A stretch of DNA of 64,000 nucleotides from Tetracentron sinense (GCA_015143295.1 CM026560.1:3598501-3662500), one strand, 5' to 3'. Positions 21,401 to 36,400 are shown, numbered from the stretch's first letter. The notes: a model not told the origin generated them from the letters alone. Translations and numbers: made by a program.

Positions 21401-24400
21401 TGAAAATCTAAGATGAGAAAAAGAGAAAGCCTAGTTAAACTTGCCAAGAACAAAAAGATAGGGTGAAGGATAGTTTATAGCCTCATTACGGAGGACTGCT
21501 GGGGAAAATGGGTGTACATGGACCATGGATTGATGGATTGAAGGGAGCCCATGAACACTACTGCCTGGAGACTGATACAGTGTTTAGAACACTGGGAGTG
21601 CTATAGCATGAAAGTTGAGGTGTGCATGGAGCATTGAGAGTGCTCACGGAGAGCTGAGATGCGCACGGAGCGCTGGATGAGGGTGACATCACATTTTAAT
21701 GACAACCAGAATTGAAATGATGGGTGACAACACATTTCGATGTCAGCCAGAGATTGAATTAGTTGATGACAATACATTTCGACGCCAACCAAGAAGAGAT
21801 TGAATTGATGGGTGACAACACATTCCGATGTCAGCCAGGATTGGATGAATGACAACCCATTTCGATGTCAAACATACTGAATTGATGGGTGACAACACAT
21901 TTCGATGTCAACCGAGAAGAGATTGAATGACAACACATTTCGATGTCAAACAGAAGAGATGAAGTGGATGACAACACATTTCGATGTCAACCGGGATTGG
22001 ATGAATGACAACACATTTCGATGTCAACCACCCTGAACTGAATGACAACACATTCCGATGTCAAACAGGGGAGATGAATGCATGACAAAACATTCCGATG
22101 TCAAGCATGCTGAACTGAGTGACAACACATTCCGATGTCAGACAGGAGAGATGGATGCATGACAACACATTCCGATGTCAAGCAAACGAGATGGATGCAT
22201 GACAACACATTCCGATGTCAAGCAGAAGAGATGAATGACAGCACATTCCGATGTCAAACAAAAGAGATAAACTGAATGACAACACATTCCGATGTCAAAC
22301 AGGTGGAAATGAATGCAAGACAACACATTCCGATGTCAAGCAAACGAGATGGATGCATGACAACACATTCCGATGTCAAGCAGAAGAGATGAATGACAAC
22401 ACATTCCGATGTCAAACAAAAGAGATAAACTGAATAACAACACATTCCGATGTCAAACAGGTGGAAATGAATGCAAGACAACACATTCCGATGTCAAGCA
22501 AACGAGATGGATGCATGACAACACATTCCGATGTCAAGCAGAAGAGATGAAGTGGATGACAACACATTTCGATGTCAAACAAAAGAGATAAACTGAATGA
22601 CAACACATTCCGATGTCAAACAGGTCGAGATGAATGCAGGACAACACATTCCGATGTCAAGCAAACGAGATGAACTGGATGACAACACATTCCGATGTCA
22701 GCCAAACTGAACTGAATGACAACACATTCCGATGTCAAACAGGTCGAGATGAATGCAGGACAACACATTCCGATGTCAAGCAAACGAGATGAACTGGATG
22801 ACAACACATTCCGATGTCAGCCAAACTGAACTGAATGACAACACATTCCGATGTCAAACAGGTCGAGATGTGGTAAGTTGCTGGAAATGTACTTGCTTCC
22901 TTGCTAATCCGCGATCGCAAGAGACGTTGCTCGCCACGAGCGAGAGAGAACTGTCCTAGTCAGACCATGAAACCCAAATTTGAACAAAAATTTAGAATTT
23001 CTTTTTCTTTTGAGATTTGTAGATTTTATTTTGAAAAATGGCTTTTGAAACCATGCGAAACACTATACTCTGCTTTCGAGTTTGCAAGGGAATTGCCTTT
23101 TAGATATAGCATCTGGAGATCATGAAAACATTTGATGTTTTCGGACCGTACAGTATGACCAAGAGAAAACAAGACTTTATTGATCATTATTGTCCAGGAT
23201 AAGTAAAACTAAGGTTGGTCTCACCCTGTGCTAGATTGGCAATACAAAGAGTCTTGTGGACAAATGGATTGTTATGACAAATGTGTTTGCTTGAGAGGTG
23301 AAGCGCGAATGGTCTTCTACAAATTTCACCATCAACTTTTTCCCTCTTTTGCCCTTGGAATGACCAAGTCACGGGTTGCGCAATTTTTGCGCGATGAGGC
23401 CATTGCTGGTTTTCGCTCATGCCTGCGAAGTTGATCAGGTCTATTTCTTTTCTCCCTTTTTTGCCCCTAGTCACAAGACCAGGACTGGGATTCGCGTAAT
23501 TTTTGCGCATGGAGGCCGTTTCCGGTTTTCACTCATGCCCGCGATTTATTTGAAGTACGATTCTGCTCTGATTGCCTGAAAAAAAAACTGATGCACAAAA
23601 GATTTTTGACAAAATTCGCTGTTTGAACCACTTTAAAAATTTTTTCCTTTTTTTTTTTTTTTTTTGGAATGACCAAGTCACAGGGTTCGCATTATTTTTG
23701 CGCGATGAGGCCGTTTTCGGTTTTCACTCATGCCTGCGAAATTGATCAGATTATTTTCCCTTTTTTGCCCCTAGTCACAAGACTAGAGCTGGGGTTCGCG
23801 TAATTTTTGCGCAGTGAGGCCGTTTCCGGTTTTCACTCATGCCCGCGATTTATTTCATATGGAGGCTTCTACTCCCTTCATTGCCTTGAATGCCAGTGTT
23901 CTACCTCGGATACTATTCTGATAACTGCTTGTACTCTTAGTCTCTAAGGGATCTAGGAGGACTTGAGATGGGACGATACATTGGCTGAGGGGACTGAAAG
24001 TTTGGGACACCCTTTCTGTTTATCGGAATTCTGTCTTTTCTTAAACACATCTTGATTGATTCTTTTTCTTTTTCTTTCAATCAACCTTTCTATTCCCCCT
24101 TTTTTTTCTTTTTTCTTTTTTTTCTTTTTGTTGGATTTTTTTTTTGTTTTTTTTTTTGAATGTTTTTGAATTGGAGCTACTTTGTCCAAATGGTTTGAAA
24201 TTTGGACCGCACCTGATTTCCAGGTTGCCTACGTACCTTTTTCAGGATCAGGTCATGACGTAGTTCATAGCAGACTAAGTGCAAGGTGTCCCGATAGAAG
24301 GTTTTTTGAAAAAGAGGTTATTAGGCTCGAAGGGTTAACTAACGAATTTTATTGATATACTGTAGGTGTTACATGATTTATAGGGAAAACAGGTGCCAAA

Positions 24401-27400
24401 TACGGCCTCCTATCATGTCCCAAAGAAGCTAAGAGTACAAGCAATTCTCAAATAGGACCCTAGGCATAATACTTCTTAACTTTATCTACGTTGATTGGCT
24501 CAGGAAGGTCCTCATCATCCATACGTCCAAGTCGAAGGGCACCTCCCGAGAACTTTTCCCTGACAATGTATGGGCCTTCGTAGTTTGGTGTAAATTTCCC
24601 TCTCGGATCTGGACGATTTGGCAACAATTTCCGGAGAACAAGGTCACCAACCTCAATATCTCTGGGCCTGACTTTCTTATTGAACGCCCTGGCCATACGC
24701 CTCTGATAGGCTTGAGAGTGATCTATGGCTTTCAGTCGCTTTTCTTCGATCAGATGCAATTGTTCATATCTAGCTTGTGCCCATTCTGATTCTTCAATTT
24801 CTGCTTCCATTAGCACTCGCAATGATGGAATTTCTACCTCAATAGGCAAGACAGCTTCCATACCGTACGCTAAGGAGAATGGTGTCGCACCAGTCGAAGT
24901 GCGAATCGATGTTCTGTAGGCCATGAGTGCGTATGGGAGCATTTCATGCCAGGCAGAATACCTAATTGCCATTTTCTCGATGATTCGCTTCATGTTTTTG
25001 TTTGCGGCTTCGACTGCACCATTGGCTTGTGGTCTGTACGGTGTAGAATTATGATGCTGGATTTTGAATCTCTGGCAGAGTTCAGTCATACCCTTGTTGC
25101 AGAAATTGAGAGCATTATCTGTGACGATCTCATACGGAACCCCATATCTGCAAATGATATCTTTCTTGAAAAATCGCTGAACAACTGAGGCTGTGACATT
25201 AGCAAAAGAGGCCGCTTCAACCCATTTTGTGAAATAATCAATCGCAACAAGAATAAACCGATGGCCGTTTGATGCTTTCGGCGTGATAGGCCCAATGACG
25301 TCTATGCCCCAAGCTGAGAAAGGCCAAGGTGCAGTAAGATTGTGCAACGTAGTAGGTGGTGCATTGATTCGGTCTGCGTAAATCTGGCATTGATGGCATT
25401 TCTGAACATGACGACAGCAATCAGATTCCATAGTAGTCCAATAATACCCCAATCTAAGAATCTTCTTTGACAGCATTAACCCGTTCATGTGGGGACCGCA
25501 AACTCCTCCGTGAACTTCCTCAACCACTTGTGCTGCTTCCTTTTTATCAAGGCATCTCAACCAAATCAAATTAGGTGACCTCTTATATAACACCCCTCTT
25601 GAGAGAACAAACTGGATAGAGAGTCTTCTGATTGCTCGACGATCTGTTTTGGTGGCATCCAGAGGAAAAGTACCGTCATCCAAGTATTGCTTGATATCTG
25701 TGTACCATGGCTTGTCATCTGGTCGCTCTTCTATAACTAGACAATATGCTGGTTGGTCTTGTTGCTGAATCTCAATAGGCCAAATTAGACTTCCTTTAGG
25801 AAATTTTACCATCGCAGCTAGGGTTGCAAGAGCATCGGCAAATCTGTTATGCGTCCTGCACCTGTGATTGAAAGTGATCCTCCTGAACTTAGTGATCATG
25901 ACATTAAGGCATGCCAGATACGGAATCAACTTTTCTTCCTTGATTGCCCATGACTCATTAGCTTGACAAATTACCAGTGATGAATCACCATAAACATCAA
26001 TCTCTTCTATGCCAATACAATGCGCTTCTCTGAGCCCAGCTATACATGCCTCATATTCTGTAGCATTATTTGAACATCTGAACTTTAGCTTGACTGATAT
26101 AGGAAGATGAGCTCCTCTTGGCGAGATTAAAACTGCTCCTGCCCCATTCCCATGCTGGTTTGCGGCTCCATCGAAGTACATCTCCCATCCAATATAATCA
26201 GGATCTTCTGGTTCTAAACTTAGAATAGCTTCATCCGGAAATTGGTCATGCACTGAAACATAGTCGGACGATGGGTTATATGCCAAATGATCAGCAATTG
26301 CTTGCCCCTTGATTGATTTCTGCGTCATGTATGTGATGTCAAATTCTGATAACATCATGAGCCATCTGGCTGTTCTTCCTGAAGTAGCAGGCTTTTCCAG
26401 TAAGTACTTGAGTGGATCCATTCTTGATACCAAAATCACAGGATAGGACAATAAGTAATGTCGTAATCGCTGGGTGGCCCAAACCAATACTAGACAAGTC
26501 CTTTCTAAAGCATTGTACTTCTCTTCGTATTCATGTAAACGTTTACTGATATAATAAATGGCCTGTTCTTTTCTGCCTGACTCGTCATGCTGAGCCAGCA
26601 CACAACCCATTGAAGTCTTTTGGATGGAGATGTACATTAAAAGTGGACGTCCGGGTGTTGGAGGAACCAGCACGGGTGGATTGAGAAGATACTGCTTGAT
26701 CTTATCAAAGGCTTGTTGACATTCATCTGACCAGACTGTCGGCACATTCTTTCTAAGCAATTTGAAGATCGGCTCACAGATCGGAGTAAGCTGTGCAATA
26801 AAACGGCTGATATACTGAATCCTGCCCAGAAATCCTCGAATTTCCTTTTCTGTCTGAGGTGCAGGCATCTCGATGATAGCTCTTGCTTTAGCTGGATCGA
26901 CTTCAATTCCTCTTTTACTGACAATGAAACCAAGAAGTTTTCCTGACGTTGTTCCGAACACGCATTTTGCTGGATTTAACCTTAAACCAAAGCCTCTGAG
27001 CCTGTCACATAACCTTTTCAAATCTTCTGGGTGATCTTTAGCCAATGGGGATTTGACAATCATGTCATCTACATAAACCTCCGTACTCTTGTGCATCATA
27101 TCATGAAATAATGCTGTCATTGCTCTTTGATATGTTGCCCCTGCATTCTTGAGCCCAAATGGCATGACCTTGTAACAGAAGGTGCCCCATGGGGTAATGA
27201 ACGCGGTCTTTTCCATATCCTCTTCGGCCATTTTGATCTGATTGTATCCTGAGAACCCATCCATAAAAGATAAGGTTTCATGTCCAGCTGTATTGTCGAC
27301 AAGGATATCTATGTGAGGAAGTGGAAAATTATCTTTTGGACTAGCCTTATTCAAGTTCCTATAATCAATGCACATTCTGACTTTGCCATCTTTCTTAGGC

Positions 27401-30400
27401 ACTGGTACAATATTGGCCAGCCATTCTGGGTAAGTTGCCACTGCTAGAAACCCTGCACTTATTTGCTTTTCGATCTCCTCTTTAACCTTCTGAGACCATT
27501 CTGGCCTCAACCGCCTGAGCTTCTGCTTAACTGGTTTTACCTCTGGGTTCAATGGCAATCTGTGGACTACTAATTCTGGATCAAGGCCGGGCATGTCCGC
27601 ATATGACCAAGCAAATACATCAATGTAACTTTTGAGGAAGTCAATCATAGCGCTCCTTTGCTCAGGATTCATTGTAGTGCCAATCTTCACACACTTAGGA
27701 TCATCTTTGGATCCGAGATTTATGGTCTCGGTGTCCTCCTCATTAGTTTTACATATCCCTTCATACTGTTCAAGGAGGTCGAGGATCTCTTGTGGAGGTT
27801 CCCCTTCTTCCTCTTCGTCATACTCTACTTCCAAAAGTTCAAGATTGATTTCATGATTTGAGTTAGCTTTATCTTGGGTAATTCCCTGGCAAACCAAAGC
27901 TCGGTCTTAGTATTTTGAGTGTTATTTTTTTTGTTTTTTATTTTTTATTTTTGGTGGCTTCAGATCACTAAGCCTTTTTTGGAGACTTAGGTCATACCAT
28001 CATGAGCCAATATTTTATGTATATACAAAAGGAAACACGAAAGGAAACAAGTCTTGAGACAAGGAAAATGAATTTTATTGATTTTCTGATGTTTTGTAAT
28101 ATTTACAAAGACGCGTAAAGCAAAAGACTTGACTATTTTGAAATGACTGACAAAGCCGCCTAAAAAATAAAATTTTGGTTTTTCTCTTTTTGACCTAAAG
28201 ATGAAAAGAACAAATAAAGAAAAGAAACTGGGTCATGGTCTGACTATTCCGACCTTCTTTCCCTGCCTTCCTCTGGCTGCCTCAATCGTGATGGGATCAG
28301 TCCACCATACGAGAGGAGAAGAACTGACTCGTATGAGCGGAGCAGAACTGGATGATGCTTGCGATGCACTGGAGAGGGTGCACACTTGTTCCTCTGCCAC
28401 ACAATCAATCCGGACTGCATCTTCAACAGCGAGTTCTTCAAACAATTGAGCCACTTCGAACATTTCAAGAAACCTTGCAGGATCGTCCCTTGGCGGGGGT
28501 TTAGGTGTAGGGTTGACAGTTGGCTCTGGGTCTGTTTCCTCAAACGGAAGGTTTTCATAGATTTCGAAATCAGATGGTCTGGGAATACTGGTAGGAAAGG
28601 TAACAGATAGGGGAGGTGGGGGCACCGACTTTACTGACGATTTTCCTTTTGTCAGCTTGTTCAAGAAATCTTCTAGCTCTGGTTTGTACCCTATTCCGAA
28701 ACGAGGTGTGTAGCGAGGTGCTACATACCGTTTCTTCAATCCTTGGTGGTGGGCGCCCAAACCCAAACCAGGTCTGTACTTCATTTTAGCCATGATCCTC
28801 ACCGCTGCCGGTATATATTCACTTTTCTTGCTTTCCAGCTGAGCAATACAAGTAACCTCCTCAAACTGATAAGTCATAAAAGCTGCCCCTTGTCCCAATT
28901 CTTGGACATCCCCAAAGGAATTTGCCAAAGACTCCGTCGGAATCACAATCAGTTGATCACCTTGAATGAACTTAATCCTCTGATGAAGTGATGACGGGAT
29001 GGCTCCGGCCATGTGGATCCACGGCCTTCCAAGAAGAAGAGTGAAAGAAGCTGGCACATTAACTACTTGAAAATTTGTCAAGAATTCTGATGGTCCAATG
29101 GAAATGTTTAAGTCGACATCTCCCAAATTTTGTCGAGTTGAATTGTCGAAAGCTCTAATTGTCATAGGCCTTTTCTTGACATGACTGATGTCCATTCCCA
29201 AACCTTCCAAAGTAGTTAATGTACAGACATTCAAACCCGACCCATTATCTACCAGAACTGCCGAAAGTGTTTTACCCCTGCACTGCACTGAGATGTAAAG
29301 AGCTCTGGTATGTTCCTTATCACTGTCCGGGATTTCCTCTTCACTGAAGGTAATGGTCTTTGGTTCCAGAATCTGACCTACCAGTTGCCCCAAACGTTCA
29401 GGTGTTATATCCTTTGTGACATGAGCATTGTTAAACACCCTAAGCAATTGCTCCCGATGGTGTTCTGAAGTTAAGAGCAATCCCATCACTGAAATTTGAG
29501 CTGGGAGCCTTGTGAGTTGATGGGCAATGTTATATTCCTTTGCTTTCTCCAAAATTTTCAATAGCGTAGCATCCTCCTCTATTTGTTGCTCAGAACTCTG
29601 ACATTGCTCTTTACCCTTGGACTTAGGCAGCTCAACCTCTGGTTGCTGGTAAACTCTTCCTGACCTGGTTATTGCAGTGATGTTTTCATTGTCCAGAATG
29701 AGAGACGGAGGGGCCGGTAAACGATTAAGGGGATGGATTGGTGCTGGAATGTATGGAATTTGAACTGGACCTTTACCGAAGGGTCGTGGAGATGATATAA
29801 CTGGGGTTGTAGGCCAATCAACAGGGCATGGGATGGTATAAACGATCTTCTCTTCTTCAACAGGAATAAAAGGGATTTGTATAGGGCGCTGAATGGATTG
29901 AATAGTAGATGAGTGGACTGGCAACATGTGGGGTATTTGGATGGGTTGAATAATAGGGGATTCGGGAGATGACAAAGACTGAGGATATGGGATTCGAACA
30001 GGGACTCGGTACGAAGGACGGATAGCATCATCTGTCTCTGACAACCCATCAATCTCTACTATACTACCATCAGACGCGTCCCCGCTCAGGAAATTAATCT
30101 GCCCTTGATGTGGGGGAAGAGGAGCTTGGATGATACTAGTATTCCCAGGGGCGAATTCAACTTTGCCTTGCTCTAAAAGATCTTGAATATCATGTCTAAG
30201 AGTGTAACATACATCTGTGGCATGACCCGGGCCTCGATGATATGCACAATAATGATCTGCATGATAATTTCGATTTTGCTTCTCAACTGGGATGAGAGGA
30301 GTCGGCCCCTTCAAAGTTACAAGATCCTTTTTGAGGAGGAAAGTCAGAAGCTGGCTTAAAGAGTAAGGTAAGGGAGTGAAATTTCTCTGAGGGTTTCTCA

Positions 30401-33400
30401 CTGGCTGACGCGCCTGTTGATACTGATTTTGCCTTACCGGCTGAGGATTTTGAGGTTGAGGAGGTTGTCGAATCGGTGGAGCAGGCAACATCAAGGGTGC
30501 ACTGGGTGCAATCCAATTAACTTCTTCTCTTTTCCTGGTATCCTTTTGCCCATTATTCCTGTTAAATGGGGCACTTGACCTTGGAGGTGTATGGCTAAGA
30601 CTGGCATGTATGGTACCATTTTTTACAGCTGTTTCAATTCTTGCCCCTGTCTCGACAATTACCTTGAAATCAGTGGCCGGTAGAGTTATCATCAATGTTG
30701 AATATGGTTGCTTTAGGGTTCTCAAAAAGGTAGAAGCCATTTCTTCCTTTGATAACTGCACTGATAGTCTTGATGCCATTTCTCTCCACCTAGCAGCATA
30801 CTCGATAAATGATTCATTATTCCTCTGGGACAGTTGCTCTAGATCGCTCTTTTGAGGGAGCACCTCCAAGTTAAAAGAAAACTGATTGATGAAGAGATCG
30901 ATCACATCCTGCCAACTGGTAATTTGCTTCTTGTCAATTGCAAGCCACCACCTGAGAGCGGCATCTTTCAGACTTTTCTGGAAATATTGGATAAGATATG
31001 ATGGTTTATCTCTGTAGGCCATCATATCCCCCACATACAACTGTAAATGCTCTTTCGGACATCCTTTGCCCCCGTATTTAGTGAATTCTGGAACTCGAAA
31101 GTCAGAGGGAACCAAAGTATCAGAAGAGAAGAGTAGGTCATCCAGAGTTATCCCTGTAGAGGAGGATGATGCCCCTTGCATTTTTTTCATCATCTCTTTC
31201 AGCTGACGAATTTCTTCTTGTTGGTTCTTGAGAGACACCAACAACTCAGAATCCTGTGGCATTTTCGGGTTGTGATGGTCGCAATGCACAGCCTCACCAG
31301 TTTTTCCATCAAATCGGGTGTAGTCAAAATCACCATCCTCACCCGGCTGATCATGAAGAGGGTTGATAAAGGTAAAGTTTGGAGCAGGAATTTCAACCCT
31401 AGGTTGATCCGGTTGGAAAGGTCTAAACCCTGAATGGTCTGGTTGATGTCGAAAGGTTCCAATTCCGGGTGGGTCTGGTTGGAAACTTTCTGGTTGAAAT
31501 GAAGTTCTAGGCTGTTCGGGTTGAAATGGCCCGGCTTCTGGTTGGTGAGTAGGTTTGTTAAGCTGTAAAGCCATCAAAGCCTGCAAGGTTTCTTGAATAT
31601 TGTCCAATTGGGCTTTCATCCCATGTATCTCCTGGTCATGTGCTTGTACAAGCTGGTCTGTACTTGAATCCAAACGATTGTTGGGAGCAGCCATGTCTGC
31701 TGAGCTTTGAGATGACCAGTCTGCGACTTCAGGACTGTCCAGATCTATTATCGCAGCTTGGGCAAGGGCACGGGATACGGAACGAGTAACAATTCGCTGT
31801 TTCATGCAACACTGAGAAAGATGTAGCGATTAAACATGAATGCACGATTTGACAGTAAAAAGATGAAAATCACTTCTTTATATATGCATGTGTTTGTGTG
31901 ATTCTAAGACAACACTAAACCAAAAGAAAAATAATAAAAAGCAACAAAGGACAAATAGAAAGACAAAAAGAAAAAATGACCCAACCCTATACAGGTCTCT
32001 CAGGAATAACAAAGTCGGAAGGCAAGGGGTTGCCCCCGAGGTCTATCACTTGTTGATGAAGGATAGCAATCTCATTTTCTAGCCTGTCCACCGTGCCTGA
32101 TGCGCATTGAATTCTGTAGTCGAACTCTAGAGCCTCGACCTGAGCATGATGTCTGACTGCTTTCAACTGTTCTTGATTCTGACGGAACTGGATTTCAAAC
32201 TGGAAAGACTCCTCAGCATCATCTCTTTTCCTCTTTTGAAACTCTCGGAGTGCTTGCTCTAGCTGATGTTCCTTATCACGGGCAAACTGACGTCGATTCC
32301 CCAGGTCACTTTCTTGTTGTCGGAGGATCTGTTGCGCTCTCTCCAATTCCTCGGTATCTCTCAGAATCTTGAGTTGGATCTGTTCTAACTGTTCCTCCTT
32401 CCTGCGGACTGCCTGATATTCCCTTTTCAACTCAGCTTCATGTTGCCGGTGTGCCTGTTGCGCCGACTTGAGCTTCTTAGTATCCCTTAATATCTTCAGA
32501 CGATTTCCTAGGAAAGTATCTTTCCACGGCACCACCACCTCAGAAAGGGGAAGGCTTCCTCTGGACGGTGCTGTAACTGGGGTGAGCAATTCTGCTGGCT
32601 TTGGCATTTCTGATTGTATGTCCGGGTTCTCCAACCATAAATCATATTCTTCTTCAGTCAACGGTTCCCCGGGTCCAGGTTCTACTATGTCATTCTGGAA
32701 ATTTTTCCCTTTTACATCGTCTCCATTCAGTTTGGAAACGCCTTTCTAGAAGTTCAGCTGCAGTAGAGAAAACACAATAGTCTTCTGCTAAATCATCGAC
32801 CACTGGGATAAACTGTCGGTATCCAAACTGTCGGAGTACTCTGAGTGGAATGTAGGGCGACGATCCAGTTAGGCCAGCAAGAATTATGCATCTTCTTCCA
32901 AAGGTAGTTAAAAGAGGAAGCCTTCGTTTGTTGATTACGAGCCAGCGACACTTCCAAATTATCTCGTCTTCTGATAACTGCTGAAGCTCTCTGTAACAGT
33001 CTTCCATTTTTTTACACACAAGCTTGGATTGGGACTGGCTAAATTTTCGCACTATGTTCCGAACATCATAAGCAAATTCTGAGGGCACAGTAACCATTGA
33101 TGGTAAATGCTCGATCAACCATAACTGTAAAAGAGATACACTGGCGTTGAATGTCCCTTTCCTTTTTTCACTGCTATATTTAAGACTCCTAAGAAGCTCT
33201 CCCAGGATCATCGGGACGACTGACCCTCCGCTACGCATGTCTTTGACTACCCCTACCAATACAGATTCAGCAATACTGAGGTTTTTTGGGAAGATGAGCT
33301 GAGCTAGAACAATCCATGTAAGAACATTAAGTGCTGACTCAGATTCAGCTTCAGGTGCACTAGGGTCCCACGAAGGTCTATACATATCCCACAACTTGTT

Positions 33401-36400
33401 CATTTCAACCCTTGAGTAAGTACCCTTGGCATTGTTGGGTAATCGGTCAGGCTTGATATGTAAAAACTGCGCAAGTTCAAGCTGGTAATTTGTTCTGTAA
33501 TGGGGTAGAATAGCAGGACCATCAATATCCAGCCCTAAGATGCGTTCGACTTCTTCGATTGTCGGACACATTTCATTTTTTCCAAAACGGAAAACTACAC
33601 TTTTAGGATCCCAACAAAGAATCGCCGCCCTGACTAAACGCCAATCAGGATCGATCAAAGCAAGGTCTAAAATATTTCCCACATGGTATCTCTGCATCCA
33701 AACTAGTCGACGGGCAGAATTAAGGCCTTGAGCTGAACCTAAAATTGTAGCTGTGTCTCTGAGTTTGGCATCACAAATAGCACGCATCTCCAATTTGAGT
33801 GAAGGCCCTAGGCCTCCCGGCCTAATTATTCCTGAAGGGCCTGCCATCTAAACAATAGTGCACAAGTGAGATCCTACGCAGGTGCTACATGATGATGCAA
33901 AACTTTTGAGAATGTTTTCGTTTTTTCTCTTTTTTTTTTTTTTTTTTTTATTTTTATTTTTATTTTTTTTTTTATGTGACATTACATATGTAAACTAACA
34001 GGGTGGGTGGACAAAAGCCCAGTCCACTAACTTGGGTTTCCAAGACCTATTAGATTAAGGTAATAAATGAATAAGGGGATATCCATTTATATCTGAATTC
34101 GGAAATTTTTATTATATATTTTTTTTTAGTTTTTTATTTTTTTATTTTTATTCTTAGTCAAGACATACGTAAACCAATGGGGTAGGTATAGAAGTCCAAC
34201 CTACTACCTTGGGTTATTGGAAACCAAAGCCCATTAAGTTTAAAATAAAAAGGGATAAGTGAATACCCATTTATTATTTGAGGTTAGGACCCCCATATGT
34301 AATGATTTAAAGAAGCTGGTAAGGGGTTTATTCAATCACACATGGCTCATCAAACATGGTTCACACATGCCCTCTTTCTTGAATGAACATATGGGTACAA
34401 AAAGATACCCTAATATACAACCAAAAAGGAGGGCGGGTATAGGTTATAAGCAGGATAGGATTGGGAGAAACCATCCTAATCTACTGCTTATAAACTATAT
34501 CACAACCTAATCTATATGCGTATGCCGGGGTAATGCAAGGTGTTCCTAAGGTGGTTGGGGGACGCTTGGCCGTATATGCGACTCCCAAAATGGGACGATT
34601 GGCGCAAGTGGGAGAAACCGAATCCGTTTCTACGGGTACAACCCATAAGGCGTGATCCAGCTGAACTCCACAGATCAGGAAGCCCCTGGCGCTGAAGATA
34701 CGTATCAAACAGCCGTAGGCCCCATAGATCCAACTAATGGGTTATAAGGTGATTACACTAAAATGCAATGAATATGATATGCACAAGAAAGAGAAAATAA
34801 GAACATACCCACAAAAGAAAGAATTAGCAAAAAGAATAATCGTTTTTAGGAAATGATTAGGGATTTAAAAAATGTTTGGCTTTTACCTAATTTTCAGGTT
34901 GGATCCTACATATCCCCAGCAGAGTCGCCAAAGCTGTGAACGCCAAAATTTACCGCCCTTCCTCCCCTCTCAACTCTAAGTATCGGAATAAGGTCCGAGA
35001 GTAGAGGAATGACGCTAAACTTATTTTAAGAGTCGCCACCTACTTAGGGGAAGTAGGATCCCGAAATAATCCAAATGAGGGGGTCTATGGTCCAAAATAG
35101 TCTAGGTAAGGGATCCCTTTAGGTCCTGGGGAAGGGGTTAGGCACCCCAGGACCTCCATCTGATGACGGTAACCTACTCATTAGGTCTAAATCAAACATA
35201 AAAAAATCACTTAACATTTCCTAAAATTTATTAATTTTGCTAATCGAAATCAAAAAGGGAGTGTAAAAAAGTTTATTTTGGTTGGGGTCGAACCCTGATT
35301 GGGCTGCCTACTTATCCGGTTAGTCGGAATCAGACCCTCAATAGTAGTTCGGGGTCCGTGACTGTTTTTATACTCGTTTCGGAGTGTAGTCACTTCCAAC
35401 TCGTGTTTGAGTTGGGGAGGGGAAGTGGAATGAGATTTATGAATCTCACTCCGGGAGATGGCAGCGCAGCTAGGTGCTCGTGGGGGAGCTCTAGGGGGCG
35501 TTCATTTATTAGGGTAAGTCTTTTTTTTACATTTTGTGGGTTTTTTAAATGTTTTTGTTATTTTGTATTTTTTTGATTTTTTTTGTATTTTAATTTTGGC
35601 AAGTTAACTAGTCAAGAACTAAACTAAATGCCCAAGGTAGGCAAAAGGGAAAACAAAGCCTAAATGACTTAATTAACTTAAAGGCAAAGAGCAGGGCGGA
35701 TCGAGCGGCCTTAAACCAAAAGAGGCTATGGTTTAAATACGGACCCTGCTCTAGGTCCCAAGGGAGGATAGACCAGTACCTTTAATTTATTTTGATCTTT
35801 TTTTATTTTTTTTGATTTTTTTTGTAGGGCTAACTAACGGGGTGGGCCACTTATTTAAGGTTAAGAAAGGAAAACTATCTAAGTGCCCAATGTAGGCAAA
35901 ATAGGAAAAGAAAAATCGCGGCCTATCCCTATTGCACATACACGGATAATATATACATACACAACAAAGTAGAAGGGCCCCAAGGGATAGTTAATGGGCC
36001 AAGGCCCATTGACCACTAATGGTCAATTGGCTTTGGTCCACCATCATTCTATACCAAAATGGTTCTAGGGGCTTCTAATTCTATCGCCCAAGCTTTGAAC
36101 AATCCAAAGAAATATTATACTACAATAAATGAAAGGTATTAAATGAAAATGGGGGTAAAGATATACCTGCGAGGGCTGGTAGGAGAGTTGATGACGGTTG
36201 AGAAGTAGAAGGACTATGGTGAGACACCCTATCTCACAAACACTCAACCCACAGAACAATGGGTTTACCCACAAAAAATAGAAGAAGTAATAAATAAATA
36301 AATAAAACAAGAATAGCCACTGATCTGGGCCAAATTCTTCTCCTGTAAAGGTAAAATGATGAAAGTAAGATGACATATGATGAAAATAATAGCTCTATCA

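Noticed and set aside
21690-22870. CRISPR-like array: 20-nt conserved repeats with variable spacers of similar length
   Set aside because: The spacers are themselves related and follow 119- and 158-nt higher-order periods. The array lies in the 3' region of an Ogre retrotransposon in a plant genome, and no cas genes are present.
22138-22920. Small open frames with repeated Cys-rich peptides (FDIGMCC, LTSECVV)
   Set aside because: They are translations of the minisatellite in several frames, with no start context or domain.
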